A DNA stretch of 64,000 bases. Origin: Halichoerus grypus (taxonomy: Eukaryota > Chordata > Mammalia > Carnivora > Phocidae). Below, in pieces: positions 11,601-21,839 of this stretch. Every line of letters begins with the position of its first letter. Within the stretch, counting starts at the first letter, position 1. The DNA lies in the NCBI RefSeq assembly GCF_964656455.1, contig NC_135712.1:70251239-70315238 (forward strand), in the 5' to 3' direction. Both the position numbers and the translations under genes were made by a program. The notes under the pieces were generated by a model, which saw only the letters and a list, made by a program, of their open reading frames with translations, was not told where the DNA came from and made no database searches.

Positions 11601-14600
11601 GGCAGTGGCCCTGGAAAGCAGAGAGCGGGGCCCTGAGAGGCTGGGGGAGGGCCACGGCAGGTGCATGCGGCACCACGCTGCTGTGTGCGGCCTGGAACGA
11701 TGAGTCTTAGGACTGTCGCTGGCCACGTGGTGAGCACGACAGTAGTGTGACAGTGAGCAGAGGCTGGGCCGCACGGGCTGGGGAAGGTGAAGAACGATGC
11801 CAGTGAGCCGTCAACTCGTCCAAGAAACATGCCTCTGCTGGAGGGGAGAGTGCAACAGCCGGAGGGGAGGCCTGTGATGTTAAGGACTGTTTGCTTTGTT
11901 TCCAAGATCAGAGAGACGTGAATATGTGGAAATGATGATGGGAAGGAATGGTAACAACAGCAACACCCTATAGGGCATTGGCTTGTACCAGGCACTGTTG
12001 TATGTGTTGTACACATATCAACCCAAGCTGCTTCCTTTTACAGATGGGGAAACTGAAGCACCAGGTGGCTAAGTAACAGATCCAAGATCTCCCTGCCAAT
12101 AGGAAGCTGTGGTTTGAATTTATGTAGACTGGCTCCAGAGCCCTTGCTATCAAGCGCCAAGCAAGGGGCCCCAGGAGATGTGGTTTGGGGATGGAGGTAG
12201 GAAGGGAATGAATGCCTGAAATGGGTTCTGGAGGTAACGGGAGAGAGCCCTGAATGAATGAACCACATTCATCACAGAGTGCAGTGACTCACAGAGCGCA
12301 GACCATATACAGATTTCTTAAGACTGGAGATCACAGACTGGGAGAGCCCCATGGAGCAGTGGAGCAAGGACGGGCCGATGGCTTGACTGGGAGCCAAAAG
12401 AACCATGGGACGTGGGAAGGGAGAATGCTACCCCGGAGAGGCTGAAATGATGGACTGAAGCTGGAGAGAGAAGGCATGCAGACCACAGGAGGTGATGAGT
12501 AAGGGCTAATGGGTAAGAGCAGAGGAGTCACGGGTGGGCTGGGAGCCACACAGGGGTGGGTTGGAGTGATTGAGTGCTGACTGTAGGGATGGGAGGTGGT
12601 GGGCAGACAGGGTTCCTCTGTCCTTTCAGCTGTCTCATTGTCTCCAGCCCTCCTTCATCAATGTGGCCAACTACAGCCTTCCTAAAACAACCTTTAGTTG
12701 GGGTGCCTGGCTGGCTCAGTCGGTAGAGTATGTGACTCTTGATCTCAGAGTCTCAGGGTCATGAGTTCAAGTACCACATTGGGTGTGGAGCTTACTTAAG
12801 AAAAAAACAAAACAATGGGGCGCCTGGGTGGCTCAGTCATTAGGCGTCTGCCTTCGGCTCAGGTCATGATCCCAGCGTCCTGGGATCGAGCCCCACATCG
12901 GGCTCCCTGCTCGGCGGGAAGCCTGCTTCTCCCTCTCCCACTCCCCCTGCTTGTGTTCCCTCTCTCGCTGTGCTTCTCTCTGTCAAATAAATAAATAAAA
13001 TCTTAAAAAAAAAAAAGAAAAGAAAAAAACAAAACAAAACCAACATTTAGTCAAGTCACTGTCCTGCTAAAGGAATCCGATGCCAAGGATGTTCACTTTA
13101 ATCACTCCTACTCAACGCTGTACTGGAGATCTAAGACAGTGCAGTAAGAAGAAAAAAAGAAAGCCATCGAAGTTGGAAAGGAAGAAATAAAACTGTCCTT
13201 ATTCATAGATGACATGATTTTCCATGTAGAATCAACAAAAAAAGCTATTAGGACAAGTGAGTCCAGCAAAATTGCAAGATTCAAGACCAATAAACAAAAA
13301 TCCACTGTATTTTCTTAAAATAATAAACAAATAGAAATGAAGTTTAAAAACACATTTATAATAGCACACAAAATACTTAGAAAAGATCTAACACAATGTA
13401 CACAAGATCTATATATTGAAAACTACAAAACACTGACGAAAGAAATCAAAGAAGTAAATAAATGGGAAGGGGCTCATGGGTTCAAAAACTCAATATTGTT
13501 AAGATGTCAGTTTTCCTTATTGGCTTATAGGTTCAATGTAATCCAAAGAAAAATCTCAGAAATCTTTTTGTGTGTGTGTGTGTGGAAATGAAGCTGATTC
13601 TGAAAGAAGAACAAATCTGGAGAACTCACACTGTGTGATTTCAAGACGTAATACAAACCTACTAATCGAGACAGTCAACTGATTTTTGACAAATGCGCAA
13701 AGGTAACTCAATGGAAGAAGGATAGTATTTTCAACAAATGATGCTGGAACAACCCTTATGCAAATGTAATAAATCTTGACCCATACCTTGCATCATATAC
13801 AAAATTTAACCCAAAATGAATCATAGGCCTAAATATAAAATCTAAAACTATAAAACTTCCAGAAGAAAATATAAGAAAATCTTTGTGAGGGCGCCTGGGT
13901 GGCTCAGTCGTTGAGCAGCTACCTTTGGCTCGGGTCATGAAGTCAGGGTCCTGGGATCGAGCCCCACATCGGACTCCCTGCTCGGCGGGAAGCCTGCTTC
14001 TCCCTCTCCCACTCCCCCTGCTTGTGTTCCCTCTCTCGCTATGTCTCTCTCTGTCAAATAAATAAATAAATAAAAATCTTAAAAAAAGATAATCTTTGTG
14101 ACCTTGAGTTAGGCAAAGCTTTCTTAATTACAACACCAAAAGCACGGTCTATAAAAGAAAAAAACCAACAATGCACTTCATCAAAATGTAAAACTTCTGA
14201 TCTTTGGAAGACACTGTTTAAAAATTGAGATGACAAGCCACAGACTGGGAGAAAATACTTGCAAAACACCTATCTGAACCCAGAGTATATAAAAAACTCA
14301 TAGAACTCAATAATTTCAAAAAACCCAATTCTTTTAATGGGCAAAAGACTGGAACAGACATTTAATCCAAGATATACAGATGGCAAGTAAGAACGTGAAA
14401 AGATGCTCAACATCACTAGTCATTAGGAAAATGCCGATTAAAATCACAATGAGATACCATTTCACATTTATTAAACTGGCTAAAACTAATAAACAAACAA
14501 CAACAACAACAAAAACCTGACAATACCAAATGTGAGTGAGGATGCTAAGCAACTAGAATTCTCACATATCGCCTGTGGGAATGCACAATGGGAATGCAGC

Positions 14601-17600
14601 CATTCTGGAAGACAATTTGGCAGTCTCTTAAAAAACTACACATAGTAACTATATAACCCAGCAATACCACTCCTCACTCCTAAGTATTTACCCACAAAGT
14701 AATGAAGACGTTCACATGCCTATACACCAGTGTTTATAGTGGCTTTATTTATAATCACCCCAAACTGCAAACAACCCAAATATCCTTCAGTCCAGGAACC
14801 GATAAACAAACGGTAGTATGTCCATATGACTCAATAATGCACACGATAAAAAGTAAGAAACTACTGATCCTGGCAGCAACGGGATGGATCGCAAATGCTG
14901 AGTGGAGGAAGCCCGCTCAAAAGGCTGTGATTCCATTTATACCAGTCTCTGGAAAAGGAAAAACTATAGGGGTAGAAAACAGACCAGGGGCTGAGGGCAG
15001 GGAGAGAAACTGACTACAAAAGACAATGAGGGAGTTTCTGGGGGGTGATGGAACTGTTATAAATCTTGATTGCCATGGTGGTTACAGGACCGGACTGTAT
15101 GTTTGTCAAAACTCATAGAATTGCACTGAAACGGGGTGAATTTTACCGTATGGAAAAAAAGAAAACCGAAATCCTCTCACGGCTCCCAGGCTTCCCCTGA
15201 ACCAAGATTCAATTCTCCACCTGACTTTCTGGGCCTTTTAATCCTGGTCAATCCCAAGCCGTCCACTTGATCTCGCACGCCACCTTCTGCTCCAATTAGC
15301 ACTGTATCCTCACCATCCTATCCACATTCCACAGACTTGCAAGCTTCCTTGCCTTTCTGCAGGTTGCGCCCCTCACCTGCTCTAGTCCCCCCCTCCCCCC
15401 CCCGCCCCCCGCCTTTTCTGCGCGTTTAAAACCACGGAGCGGCGCGTCCTACTCTGAACTTGAGTCCCTCTGTGAGTCTGTTACTCAACGTAGGGCAGGC
15501 CCTTTCTCGTGGCGTTCACAGGCGTCTGGCGGGTGTTACTCTGATTTCAGGTTCCTTATCGACAGAATCGCAGGATGTAGCCTTACTCACGTCTACACCC
15601 ATCGTTCAAGATAAAGCACACGAGGCCTAGCACACAGTAGGCCCTCGATGCAGTGCACGCGGGAGGGAGAGTGACCACCGAGCGGGTGAGACTGGAGATG
15701 CATCTAGTCTAGAAGGGCTAATGAGGCGCCTTCGAGGGAGGTCAGGCGTCAGGGGCCAGGGCGGCGGAGAGAGCGGAAAGCACAGAGGTTCCGGAGGCGC
15801 AAGGTGACCGCCCACAGCCCGGTACCCCGGCGCCCCGCTCGGCCTCGCGTACCTTTCCCTCGTAGGAGCGCTCGGCCGCGCTCACCGACATGGCCTGGAC
15901 CAGCAGCAGCAGGAAGAGTGGCACCAGGAAGCCGGCGGCGGGTACAGCCACCAGAATGCTGCGCGTCCGCTAAGGAGCAGCGCCGCCGGACCCTCCTCCC
16001 TGGCCCCGCCCCTCGCCCCGACTCCGCCCCAACAGCCCCGCCCCCAACCGGCCCCGTCCTCCCGCTCCCTGGGCTCGGTCCCCGCGTACACCTCACCCCA
16101 CTCCGCTGTCCAGGCCCCGTGCCACCTTTAGCACTCCCCACCGTGACGCTGCTAGATTCTCAAGTCTTCGCAGTCCCTCCTAGCCCCGCCCATATCCCTG
16201 GCCCTACCCACCCCTGCCCAGTCCCAGGGGGTTCTCCCCGCCCCGCCATTAGCTCTGTCCTCGTGATCCCGCCCCCTTGCCACCCCCGCGCTCCCCACTA
16301 CTCTCTACATGGGTCCCCGGAAGGATACGCGATGGCTTTGTCCATGGAGAAGGGCAGGTGGGTCGTGCGCACCAGGAAGATCAGGCAGGTCACCAGCATG
16401 GCACCCGAGTAGAGACATAAGGACAGGACCAGCAGCATGAAGAAGCGGAAGTTGCGGTGACCAATGCAGTTATTGACCCATTTGCAATGGTGGTCAAAGT
16501 CCTGGGTAAGAGGGAGGGGAGCAGGCCTCGACCCGACCTCTGGACCAGCCTCCATCGCCCCCAAATCTGAGGCTTTACCCATCCCCCTTCCCCCATTCCC
16601 AAAGGCCACCTGCCCTTGGCCCCTCAAACTGGGTCTCATCCCTAGGAAGAAACGCAGGCACAAAGTCCCTAATGCTAGCATTTCTGTTAGAGCTCTGTTA
16701 GGTCTCTGTGGCTCACAAGGTCACATGTCAAGAGGCCTTCAGAGACAAGGCCTGCCCGGTCTTCTGGGGACACATCCTGGTGTAACTGTGGGCTGGGCAT
16801 AGAATATCTCTGGGCTTCTGTTTCCTTATCCATTGACTGAGGATAGTAATACCTTTGCTCAGCCTGCCTCCCAGGGTTGTGAGGCCCGGATAAGACGGCA
16901 CCTCTGTACGCCTTTGCAGGCTGTGCGCATGAGGCAGACAAGCACTCCGAGCCCGGAAGAGCCTCCGGCCCGGACACGAGAGGAGGACAGGCGAGGCTTT
17001 CCCAGCCGGGCCTACAGCCGGCGTGACGGCCTCGGGCAGCTAGAGTCAGCGGGCCTGGGGTAAGACAGGGGTGTCTTTCTCCCCCTGGCCTGACCAGGCC
17101 CAGCATAGGTGTGGATGCCTCTGTGCGTGTCTGCGCCTGCGCAGGCAAGTTTCAACCCCCCTGGACAGGTGCGGGTGCAGGGGCAGAGGTAGGGACCTGC
17201 ATGAGTGACCAAAGGTGGTTGGGAGTTACTGCCACTCTTGGCCTTTAGTGGTGCCGGACGTGGTTTCACGCTTGCCACTGGCCCCCGTGTGAGCGGGGAG
17301 GGGTGGGGGCAGGTGGGCAAGTCAAGAGAGGCACTCACTTCTACACAGATGTTGCACCAGGGACAGTGGTAGGTCCGGGGCGGCCGGTGGAAGCAGCACT
17401 TTTGGCACCACTGCAGGCGGAAGGCCCTGTGGTTCACCCACACCACATGCACCACCATGGGGCCCTGTTCGTTGGAGCCTGGCGTGGGAAGAGGATTGGG
17501 CAGCAGCAGGAGGCCCTTCCGTCAGTCTGCTGCTCCGGGGGGTAGGGAGGCCGGCCCCATGTCATGGCCCCAGGAAGTGTGGGGAAGAGGTGGGCGAGGG

Positions 17601-18613
17601 TATCCCTAGTCTCCACCGAGCAAGCTGCCCAAGCACAGAGAGACGGGCATTCAAAGGGAAGGGAGGTTTCCAGCCAGAAGAGTTCTGTGAGGACTCAGTC
17701 ATTTACAACTGTGACTGATGCTTTAAAGAGTTTGTGCCGTGGGAAGGACGAAGGGAGAACCGAGTGGTTTCAAAGAGTTGGCTTCTCTTCCCCGGGCCCT
17801 CCCACATGAAGGAACTGGAAAACCTCCAGAAATCTGTTTTTCCACGTCTGCGTAGCTTAAACAATGAAGCGACAGAGGCAGGGCTGGGGCAAATGAGGAT
17901 GTGCTGTGAAACGGTCCTGTGGCCCAAGGAGGGGAGATGGAAGGAGCCCTTCAAGAGGGGCTGCCTCCTTCTCCCAGGGGCCAGCGCCTCACCTTGATGC
18001 AAGATGCCGGGGTCTGAGAAATTGAGTGAAACCAGACTGAAGACGGTGAGGACACAGAGGAGGCCTGTGACGAGGGGAAAGGCCCACTCCCCGTTCTGGG
18101 CCAGCCATCTGCAACTGAGACCAGAACAGGGCTCAGCCCTGATCCAGAGTGGCCTGAAGCTCCCCCCGACCCCTGCCGACCCTGTCCACTTGGTCAGAAC
18201 CCACACACCTTGAAGCCTGCTCTAAATATCCAGACTGGTGATAGATCCTCAGCGACTCCGCGGAATGTCACCCAGTGTTGCCAGCCGTCTGCGGCTCCCA
18301 GAGGCACCAAGCACTGTGTACCTGTGCCTTTGCACATTCGGTTCCCTCGGCCTGGGCTATCCTCCATCCTCTCGCCCCTCTTCTGCACTTCCCCTGACTC
18401 TGTACTATCATTCTCTGTTTTCCTGTCTCTGTAGGAAACCTGCAGCTCGTGGAAGAGGGAGACTCACGGGAATGCGAAGAAGAGGCCACTGAAAACCACC
18501 AGCAGCACTACATTGAAGGCGGCAAACAGGCTCGGGAGGATCCACGGAAGAGGGGCCTGAGGCGGCGGATGGGGCTCCTTCATGAGCGGCACGGCATCCT
18601 TCAAGAGCGGCAT
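8555..18613 (-). CDS. ZDHHC19: ZDHHC19, DHHC-type palmitoyltransferase, 8 coding exons (last one proposed)
   Basis: Membrane S-acyltransferase that moves palmitate from acyl-CoA to protein cysteines; known in mammals as testis-enriched. Coding exons on the minus strand: 18613-18468, 18114-17993, 17478-17339, 16501-16329, 15958-15853, 9934-9849, 9504-9300 and, proposed, 8674-8555. Every junction has GT/AG ends and matching phase; the sum is 1098 nt (365 aa). Exon 1 starts [10 protein letters not shown]. Four hydrophobic segments lie in exons 1, 2, 4 and 5. The Cys-rich domain crosses exons 3-4 ([19 protein letters not shown], then [12 protein letters not shown]); the catalytic cysteine is residue 142 by my count. 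TYHCPWCN and the post-[14 protein letters not shown] segment fit this paralogue. Human ZDHHC19 has 309 aa, so the C-terminus here would be about 56 aa longer. Intron 5 is about 5.9 kb. Identity is near certain; the C-terminal model is not. Confidence 0.93.
9000..9070 (-). repeat. MIR-like fragment in ZDHHC19 intron 7
   Basis: GCTGAGAAAACTGACGCCCA followed by GTGACTGGCCCAAGGCCGAC resembles the MIR core in antisense, between the proposed exons 7 and 8. Confidence 0.55.
9265..9287. repeat. (AC)n microsatellite
   Basis: About 23 bp of AC just beyond the proposed exon 7 donor of ZDHHC19. If the exon were read through, it would encode a Val/Cys run. Confidence 0.95.
9300..9504 (-). CDS. ZDHHC19: ZDHHC19 exon 7
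   Basis: Starts after CTCCCCAG and completes a lysine codon, then encodes [16 protein letters not shown] and [20 protein letters not shown], clearly the ZDHHC19 tail. I end it at GAG|GTGAGG (205 nt, phase 0). If that donor is not used, the frame runs through a (GT)n microsatellite at 9287-9265 to a stop at 9158-9156, which seems less likely. Confidence 0.75.
9849..9934 (-). CDS. ZDHHC19: ZDHHC19 exon 6
   Basis: 86 nt between TTCCTCCAG and GTGAGT. Encodes [18 protein letters not shown] and [10 protein letters not shown], the conserved post-DHHC (PaCCT-like) segment. It has no open frame of its own beyond the exon and was found by matching the family sequence. Ends in phase 2. Confidence 0.92.
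10537..10582. repeat. (TCC)n microsatellite in ZDHHC19 intron 5
   Basis: About 46 bp of pure CTC/TCC triplets, a mirror-symmetric polypyrimidine tract that could adopt triplex structure. Confidence 0.95.
11985..12120 (-). repeat. MIR-like fragment
   Basis: TTTTACAGATGGGGAAACTG and the following CACCAGGTGGCTAAGTAACA match the MIR core in antisense. Confidence 0.6.
12700..12812 (+). repeat. Carnivore SINE, older short type
   Basis: GGGTGCCTGGCTGGCTCAGT head with a body ending in TTACTTAAG and an A-rich tail, shorter than the main type. The next SINE follows within a few bases. Confidence 0.88.
12817..13035 (+). repeat. Carnivore SINE
   Basis: Full-length copy from GGGGCGCCTGGGTGGCTCAG to the AATAAATAAAATCTT tail and an impure A run. 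Confidence 0.95.
13085..15170 (+). mobile_element. Old 5'-truncated LINE-1 (ORF2 end plus 3' UTR), interrupted by a SINE
   Basis: Decayed ORF2 reverse-transcriptase region in sense (ATAGATGACATGATTTTCCA for the catalytic Asp pair), then C-terminal ORF2 and 3' UTR words (CAACATCACTAGTCATTAGG, GGGAATGCACAATGG). It has many stops and frameshifts. A SINE splits it at 13889-14089. Confidence 0.85.
13889..14089 (+). repeat. Carnivore SINE inside the LINE-1
   Basis: Full-length copy flanked by the duplicated target AATCTTTGTGA (about 13878 and 14091). Confidence 0.95.
15400..16080. promoter_or_regulatory. CpG-rich block over ZDHHC19 exon 5
   Basis: CpG is dense from about 15400 to 16080, with GC boxes (CCCCGCCC, CCCGCCCC) around exon 5 and the start of intron 5. 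Such density inside a gene body suggests an internal promoter or a region kept unmethylated. No transcript start can be seen. Confidence 0.4.
15853..15958 (-). CDS. ZDHHC19: ZDHHC19 exon 5, fourth membrane segment
   Basis: 106 nt after GCGCAG. Encodes [20 protein letters not shown] and then [16 protein letters not shown], ending before GTACGC. It sits inside a CpG-rich block, which is unusual for an internal exon. Confidence 0.92.
16329..16501 (-). CDS. ZDHHC19: ZDHHC19 exon 4 with the DHHC active site
   Basis: 173 nt starting after TTACCCAG. The second to sixth codons (138-142) are Phe-Asp-His-His-Cys, the catalytic motif, followed by [15 protein letters not shown] and the third membrane segment. 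It ends in phase 2 before GTATCC. Confidence 0.96.
17339..17478 (-). CDS. ZDHHC19: ZDHHC19 exon 3, first half of the Cys-rich domain
   Basis: 140 nt between CGCCAG and GTGAGT. Encodes [16 protein letters not shown] and then the zinc-binding cysteines of [19 protein letters not shown], ending NICVE. The exon ends in phase 0 directly before the DHHC segment. Confidence 0.94.
17993..18114 (-). CDS. ZDHHC19: ZDHHC19 exon 2
   Basis: Begins after TCTCAG and encodes [13 protein letters not shown] plus the second membrane segment, ending FSDPGILHQ before GTGAGG. It is 122 nt. Joining to exon 1 completes a proline codon, as in human. Confidence 0.92.
18468..18613 (-). CDS. ZDHHC19: ZDHHC19 exon 1 (start codon)
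   Basis: The ATG is at 18613-18611 and encodes [16 protein letters not shown] followed by the first membrane segment ([20 protein letters not shown]). The exon ends in phase 2 before GTGAGT. An in-frame upstream extension exists but lacks family similarity, so I chose this Met, which aligns with the human start. Confidence 0.9.
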
Positions 18614-18726
18614 GGCTGGACCTCCCGCGCCCCCAGGGGAGATCAGAGCCACTAGGCTCCAGGAGCCCCATGGCCACAGCAGCCTCGGAAGCCGCAGCCC
18701 AGGGTGGAAGGAAAGAAGTTCCAGTG

Positions 18727-18734
18727 TGACATCA
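18727..18734 (-). promoter_or_regulatory. CRE-like site upstream of ZDHHC19
   Basis: TGACATCA on the plus strand (TGATGTCA on the minus) lies 114 nt before the ZDHHC19 start codon. It differs by one base from the palindromic CRE. Testis-expressed genes often use CREM at such sites; use here is inferred only. Confidence 0.3.
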
Positions 18735-18899
18735 TAGAGGTTGAGAAGAATGGAGGCCAGCCTGTGATGGGCGCCGCCAACAGCAAACCCACCCACCAGC
18801 CCCACCCCACCCCACCCCCACACTTGTGCCAGGGACGGAGAGCTCCTGCCCCTGCGAGGTTGGCTTTAAGATGACAGATTAGAGAAACACACGGGGAGA

Positions 18900-19640
18900 A
18901 GGTGTGTGATTCTAATCATCTCAGGCTCGAGGCTAATCGGAGCAGATAGCGCTCATGGTTCACCCTACCTCCATTTTCTTCCTTTTTGTTATTGCAAAAT
19001 TCCACTTTCGGGGCTGGAGGGGCAGCTAAATAACTTTCCAGCTTCCGTCATTTCCAGGGTGGGCTTCATGACACAATTCTGGTCAAGGAGACGTAAGTGG
19101 ATGTCTGCTGAGGATTTCTAGAAAAGCTTTGCCTTGTCCCTTTCTTCTGGTCTTGAGCCTAGATGTGCTGGCTGAAGGTACCGTCTTGGACCCATTAGGC
19201 AGCGTGTGGACATGCCACACAGAATGGTGTTGAGGACACTGTTTAGGCACTGCTCCAGACTTGAACTGGCTGCCTCTGAACTGCTTTTTCCATGAGAAAA
19301 TAACTGAGTTTTCTGTTATATGCAGCCAACATTTGTCATTTGTTTTAGCTATGGAGCATCTGAACCCCTCTGTGCTTGGAGGATTCCCTGCGCTGTACCT
19401 CTTCATGGAAGGGCAAAGACTGTTCCCCATCCCAGTTGGAGTTAAAACTGCCAGAAACTTGCATTCAAAGTCTCTCCTGCAGCTAGAGCATAGCCCTGTG
19501 ACCCAGCGCCACCAATTAGCCTCAGAACTGCCACCACCAACCAAGTGGGAGTCTTCTGCACATATTTTCAGAGCTCCTGCGTGTTGAAGTGTCATGGCCA
19601 TTTTAAATGTCACTTTAATTCCAACAGTGATTGTATTATG
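18900..19640 (-). repeat. Probable old interspersed repeat, family not named
   Basis: Read on the minus strand, the block (CTCATGGAAAAAGCAGTTCA ... CTCCTTGACCAGAATTGTGT) has the look of an ancient mammalian interspersed repeat. The 188-codon open frame in it (19649-19083) matches no protein I know. Confidence 0.35.
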
Positions 19641-19668
19641 CTTCAACAAGGATAAAATACGTAATTCT

Positions 19669-19880
19669 GGGGGTGTCTGGGTGGCTCAGTCGTTAAGCGT
19701 CTGCCTTCGGCTCAGGTCATGATCCCGGGGTCCTGGGATCGAGCCCCGCATCGGGCTCCCTGTTCTGTGGGAAGCCTGCTTCTCCCTCTCCCACTCTCCC
19801 TGCTTGTGTTCCCTCTCTGGCTGTCTCTCTCTCTCTGTCAAATAAATAAAAAATCTTAAAAAAAACAAACAAAAAAACGT
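19669..19880 (+). repeat. Carnivore SINE, first of three head-to-tail copies
   Basis: Head GGGTGTCTGGGTGGCTCAGT to an AATAAAAAATCTT tail. The preceding target GTAATTCTGG is echoed at the later junctions. Confidence 0.94.
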
Positions 19881-19883
19881 TAA

Positions 19884-20085
19884 GGGGCGCCTGGGTGGCT
19901 CAGTCGTTAAGTGTCTGCCTTAGGCTCAGGTCATGATCCCAGGGTCCTGGGATCGAGCCCCGCATTGGGCTCCCTGCTCAGCTGGAAGCCTGCTTCTCCC
20001 TCTCCCACTCCCCCTGCTTGTGTTCCCTCTCTCGCTGTCTCTATCTGTCAAATAAATAAATAAAATCTTAAAAAACAACAACAAC
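19884..20085 (+). repeat. Carnivore SINE, second of three
   Basis: Full-length copy starting four bases after the tail of the previous SINE. Confidence 0.95.
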
Positions 20086-20093
20086 ATAATTCC

Positions 20094-20270
20094 GGGGGCG
20101 CCTAGGTGGTGCCGTTGGTTAAGCGTCTGGCTCTTGGTTCCCGCATCGGGCATTGTGCTGAGCACAAAGTCAGCTTGGGATTCTCTTTCTCTCTCCCCTT
20201 CCCTCTGCCCCCTCCTGCTCATGCTCTTTCCTCCCTCTCTAAAATAAGTAAATAAATCTTTAAAAAAATA
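20094..20270 (+). repeat. Carnivore SINE, third of three, older variant
   Basis: Head GGGGGCGCCTAGGTGGTGCC, with a divergent body lacking the CTCGGCGGGAAG segment. Follows ATAATTCC and precedes GTAACTCC, variants of one target. Confidence 0.88.
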
Positions 20271-20470
20271 TGTAACTCCAAGAGTCCTACTTTGAATTGG
20301 ACTAAATGAACTGGAACATTTTGAGGAAATCAATTTGATTAAAAACAGAGCAAAAGTCCCTCGTCAATGCACAATTATTGTTATTTATATTTTCTTATAT
20401 ATAGAAACAATTTTTCTTCATAACATTCAAATTAATGGGTTAAAATCAATGTAAGAATATGATCTTTTTT

Positions 20471-20669
20471 CTTTAAAAGATTTTATTTATTTATTTAACA
20501 GAGAGAGAGAGAGAGACAGCGAGAGAGGGAACACAAGCAGGGGGAGTGGGAGAAGGAGAAGCAGGCTTCCCGCCCAGCAGGGAGCCCGATGCGGGGCTTG
20601 ATCCCAGGACCCTGGGATCATGACCTGAGCCGAAGGCAGACGCTTAACGGCTGAGCCACCAGGCGCCCC
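20471..20669 (-). repeat. Carnivore SINE, antisense
   Basis: Bounded by a perfect 16-bp target duplication, AAGAATATGATCTTTT, at 20453 and 20670; its identity points to a young insertion. Confidence 0.95.
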
Positions 20670-20687
20670 AAGAATATGATCTTTTAA

Positions 20688-20808
20688 GGGGCACTTGGCC
20701 TGGCTCAGTCTAAAGAGCATGCGACTCTTGATCTCAGGGTCGTGAGTTTGAGCCCCACCTGGGGTGTAGAGATTACTTAAATAAATAAAACATTTTAAAA
20801 AAAGAATA
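20688..20808 (+). repeat. Carnivore SINE, older short type
   Basis: GGGGCACTTGGCCTGGCTCA head and TTACTTAAATAAATAAAAC tail; opposite in orientation to its neighbour. Confidence 0.85.
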
Positions 20809-20952
20809 CTATCTTAAAATATACTTGATTGTATTTCAAATACTAAGGTTTAAAGTTTTAGATATTTTCATTTGTCATAATTTAATATAACTATATATGT
20901 ATGCACATTTAAAATACCTACGTATTGATACATATTAAAATTAATTAATTTT

Positions 20953-21150
20953 GGGGGGTGCCTGGGTGGTTCAGTCGATTAAGCATCTGCCTTTGGCTCA
21001 GGTCATGATCCCAGGGTTCTGGGATTGAGTCCCGCATTGGGCTCCCTGATCAGTGGGGAGTCTGCTTCTCCCTCTCCCTCTGGCCCTCCCTGCTGCTCGT
21101 GCTCTCTCTCTCTCTCAAATATGTAAATAAAATTTAAAAAAAAATAAAAA
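20953..21150 (+). repeat. Carnivore SINE
   Basis: GGGGGGTGCCTGGGTGGTTC head to a CAAATATGTAAATAAAA tail. Confidence 0.92.
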
Positions 21151-21160
21151 ATAAAATTAA

Positions 21161-21348
21161 TTTTTTAAAAGATTTTATTTGACAGAGAGAGACAGTGAGA
21201 GAGGGAACACAAGCAGGGGGAGAGGCAGAGGGAGAAGCAGGCTTCCTGCTGAGCAGGGAACCTGATGTGGTGCTCGATCCCAGGACCCTGGGATCATGCC
21301 CTGAACATGAAGGCAGACGCTTAATCAACTAAGCCACCCAGGCGCCCC
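21161..21348 (-). repeat. Carnivore SINE, antisense
   Basis: AAGATTTTATTTGACAGAG start and CCACCCAGGCGCCCC end. With the preceding plus-strand copy it forms an inverted pair about 10 bp apart. Confidence 0.94.
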
Positions 21349-21839
21349 TATTCCTTGGTTTTAAACACATATGTAAATTGGCAGCAATTTTGGCACACAC
21401 TTTATGTAACAGATTGGTCAGTGTTTTCACTTTCTACTAATTCATTTTGTCTCCTGAGGTTAATTTTTTGAAGTTAAGTCTTCACGGAATAATTATGGGG
21501 ACCCATCACTTATGTACCTCACCCCAAATAGAGATTCCACTCTCCTCCATTCTGATAATGTTAGCTACTGTAACAAGTTAATGTGCCTTGTCATCAACAT
21601 ACAGTTTCTTTGTCCTTTCATTTTTGTCTGAAAGTCCCTGCTAGAAGTTGCAGACCAGAGATCGGGTCTTCTGGAAGAAACATCAAAGGACAGAAAGGGA
21701 TACAGGAGATAGACACATGATTACAGACTTCCTTAGAATAAGCTGATGTGACCACCAGAGTAGACACCTCACTGTCAGAGTCAATCCCTGGATTCCTTCC
21801 TCCAAAAACCTACTTCTCCCCCAGTGCTGTTCCTCCCAG

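Larger units (their letters stand above)
9935..15852. other. ZDHHC19: ZDHHC19 intron 5
   Basis: About 5.9 kb. It holds the (TCC)n tract, a TC-rich tract at 11347-11375, a MIR-like fragment near 11990-12120, two adjacent SINEs (12700-13019) and an old LINE-1 split by a SINE (13085-15170). No further coding exon was recognised. Confidence 0.7.

Noticed and set aside
12817..12890. tRNA-like A and B box sequences in SINE heads
   Set aside because: They are tRNA-derived SINE heads repeated more than 30 times, not tRNA genes; no cloverleaf with a proper acceptor stem was seen.
15804..16412. 202-codon plus-strand open frame
   Set aside because: It is the antisense shadow of ZDHHC19 exons 4-5 and CpG-rich intron, and is Pro/Arg-rich.
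19083..19649. 188-codon minus-strand open frame
   Set aside because: Falls in what looks like an old interspersed repeat; no protein similarity recognised and no exon context.
20471..21348. Regularly spaced similar units that could suggest a CRISPR array
   Set aside because: The units are about 200-bp SINEs in both orientations with target duplications, in a vertebrate genome.
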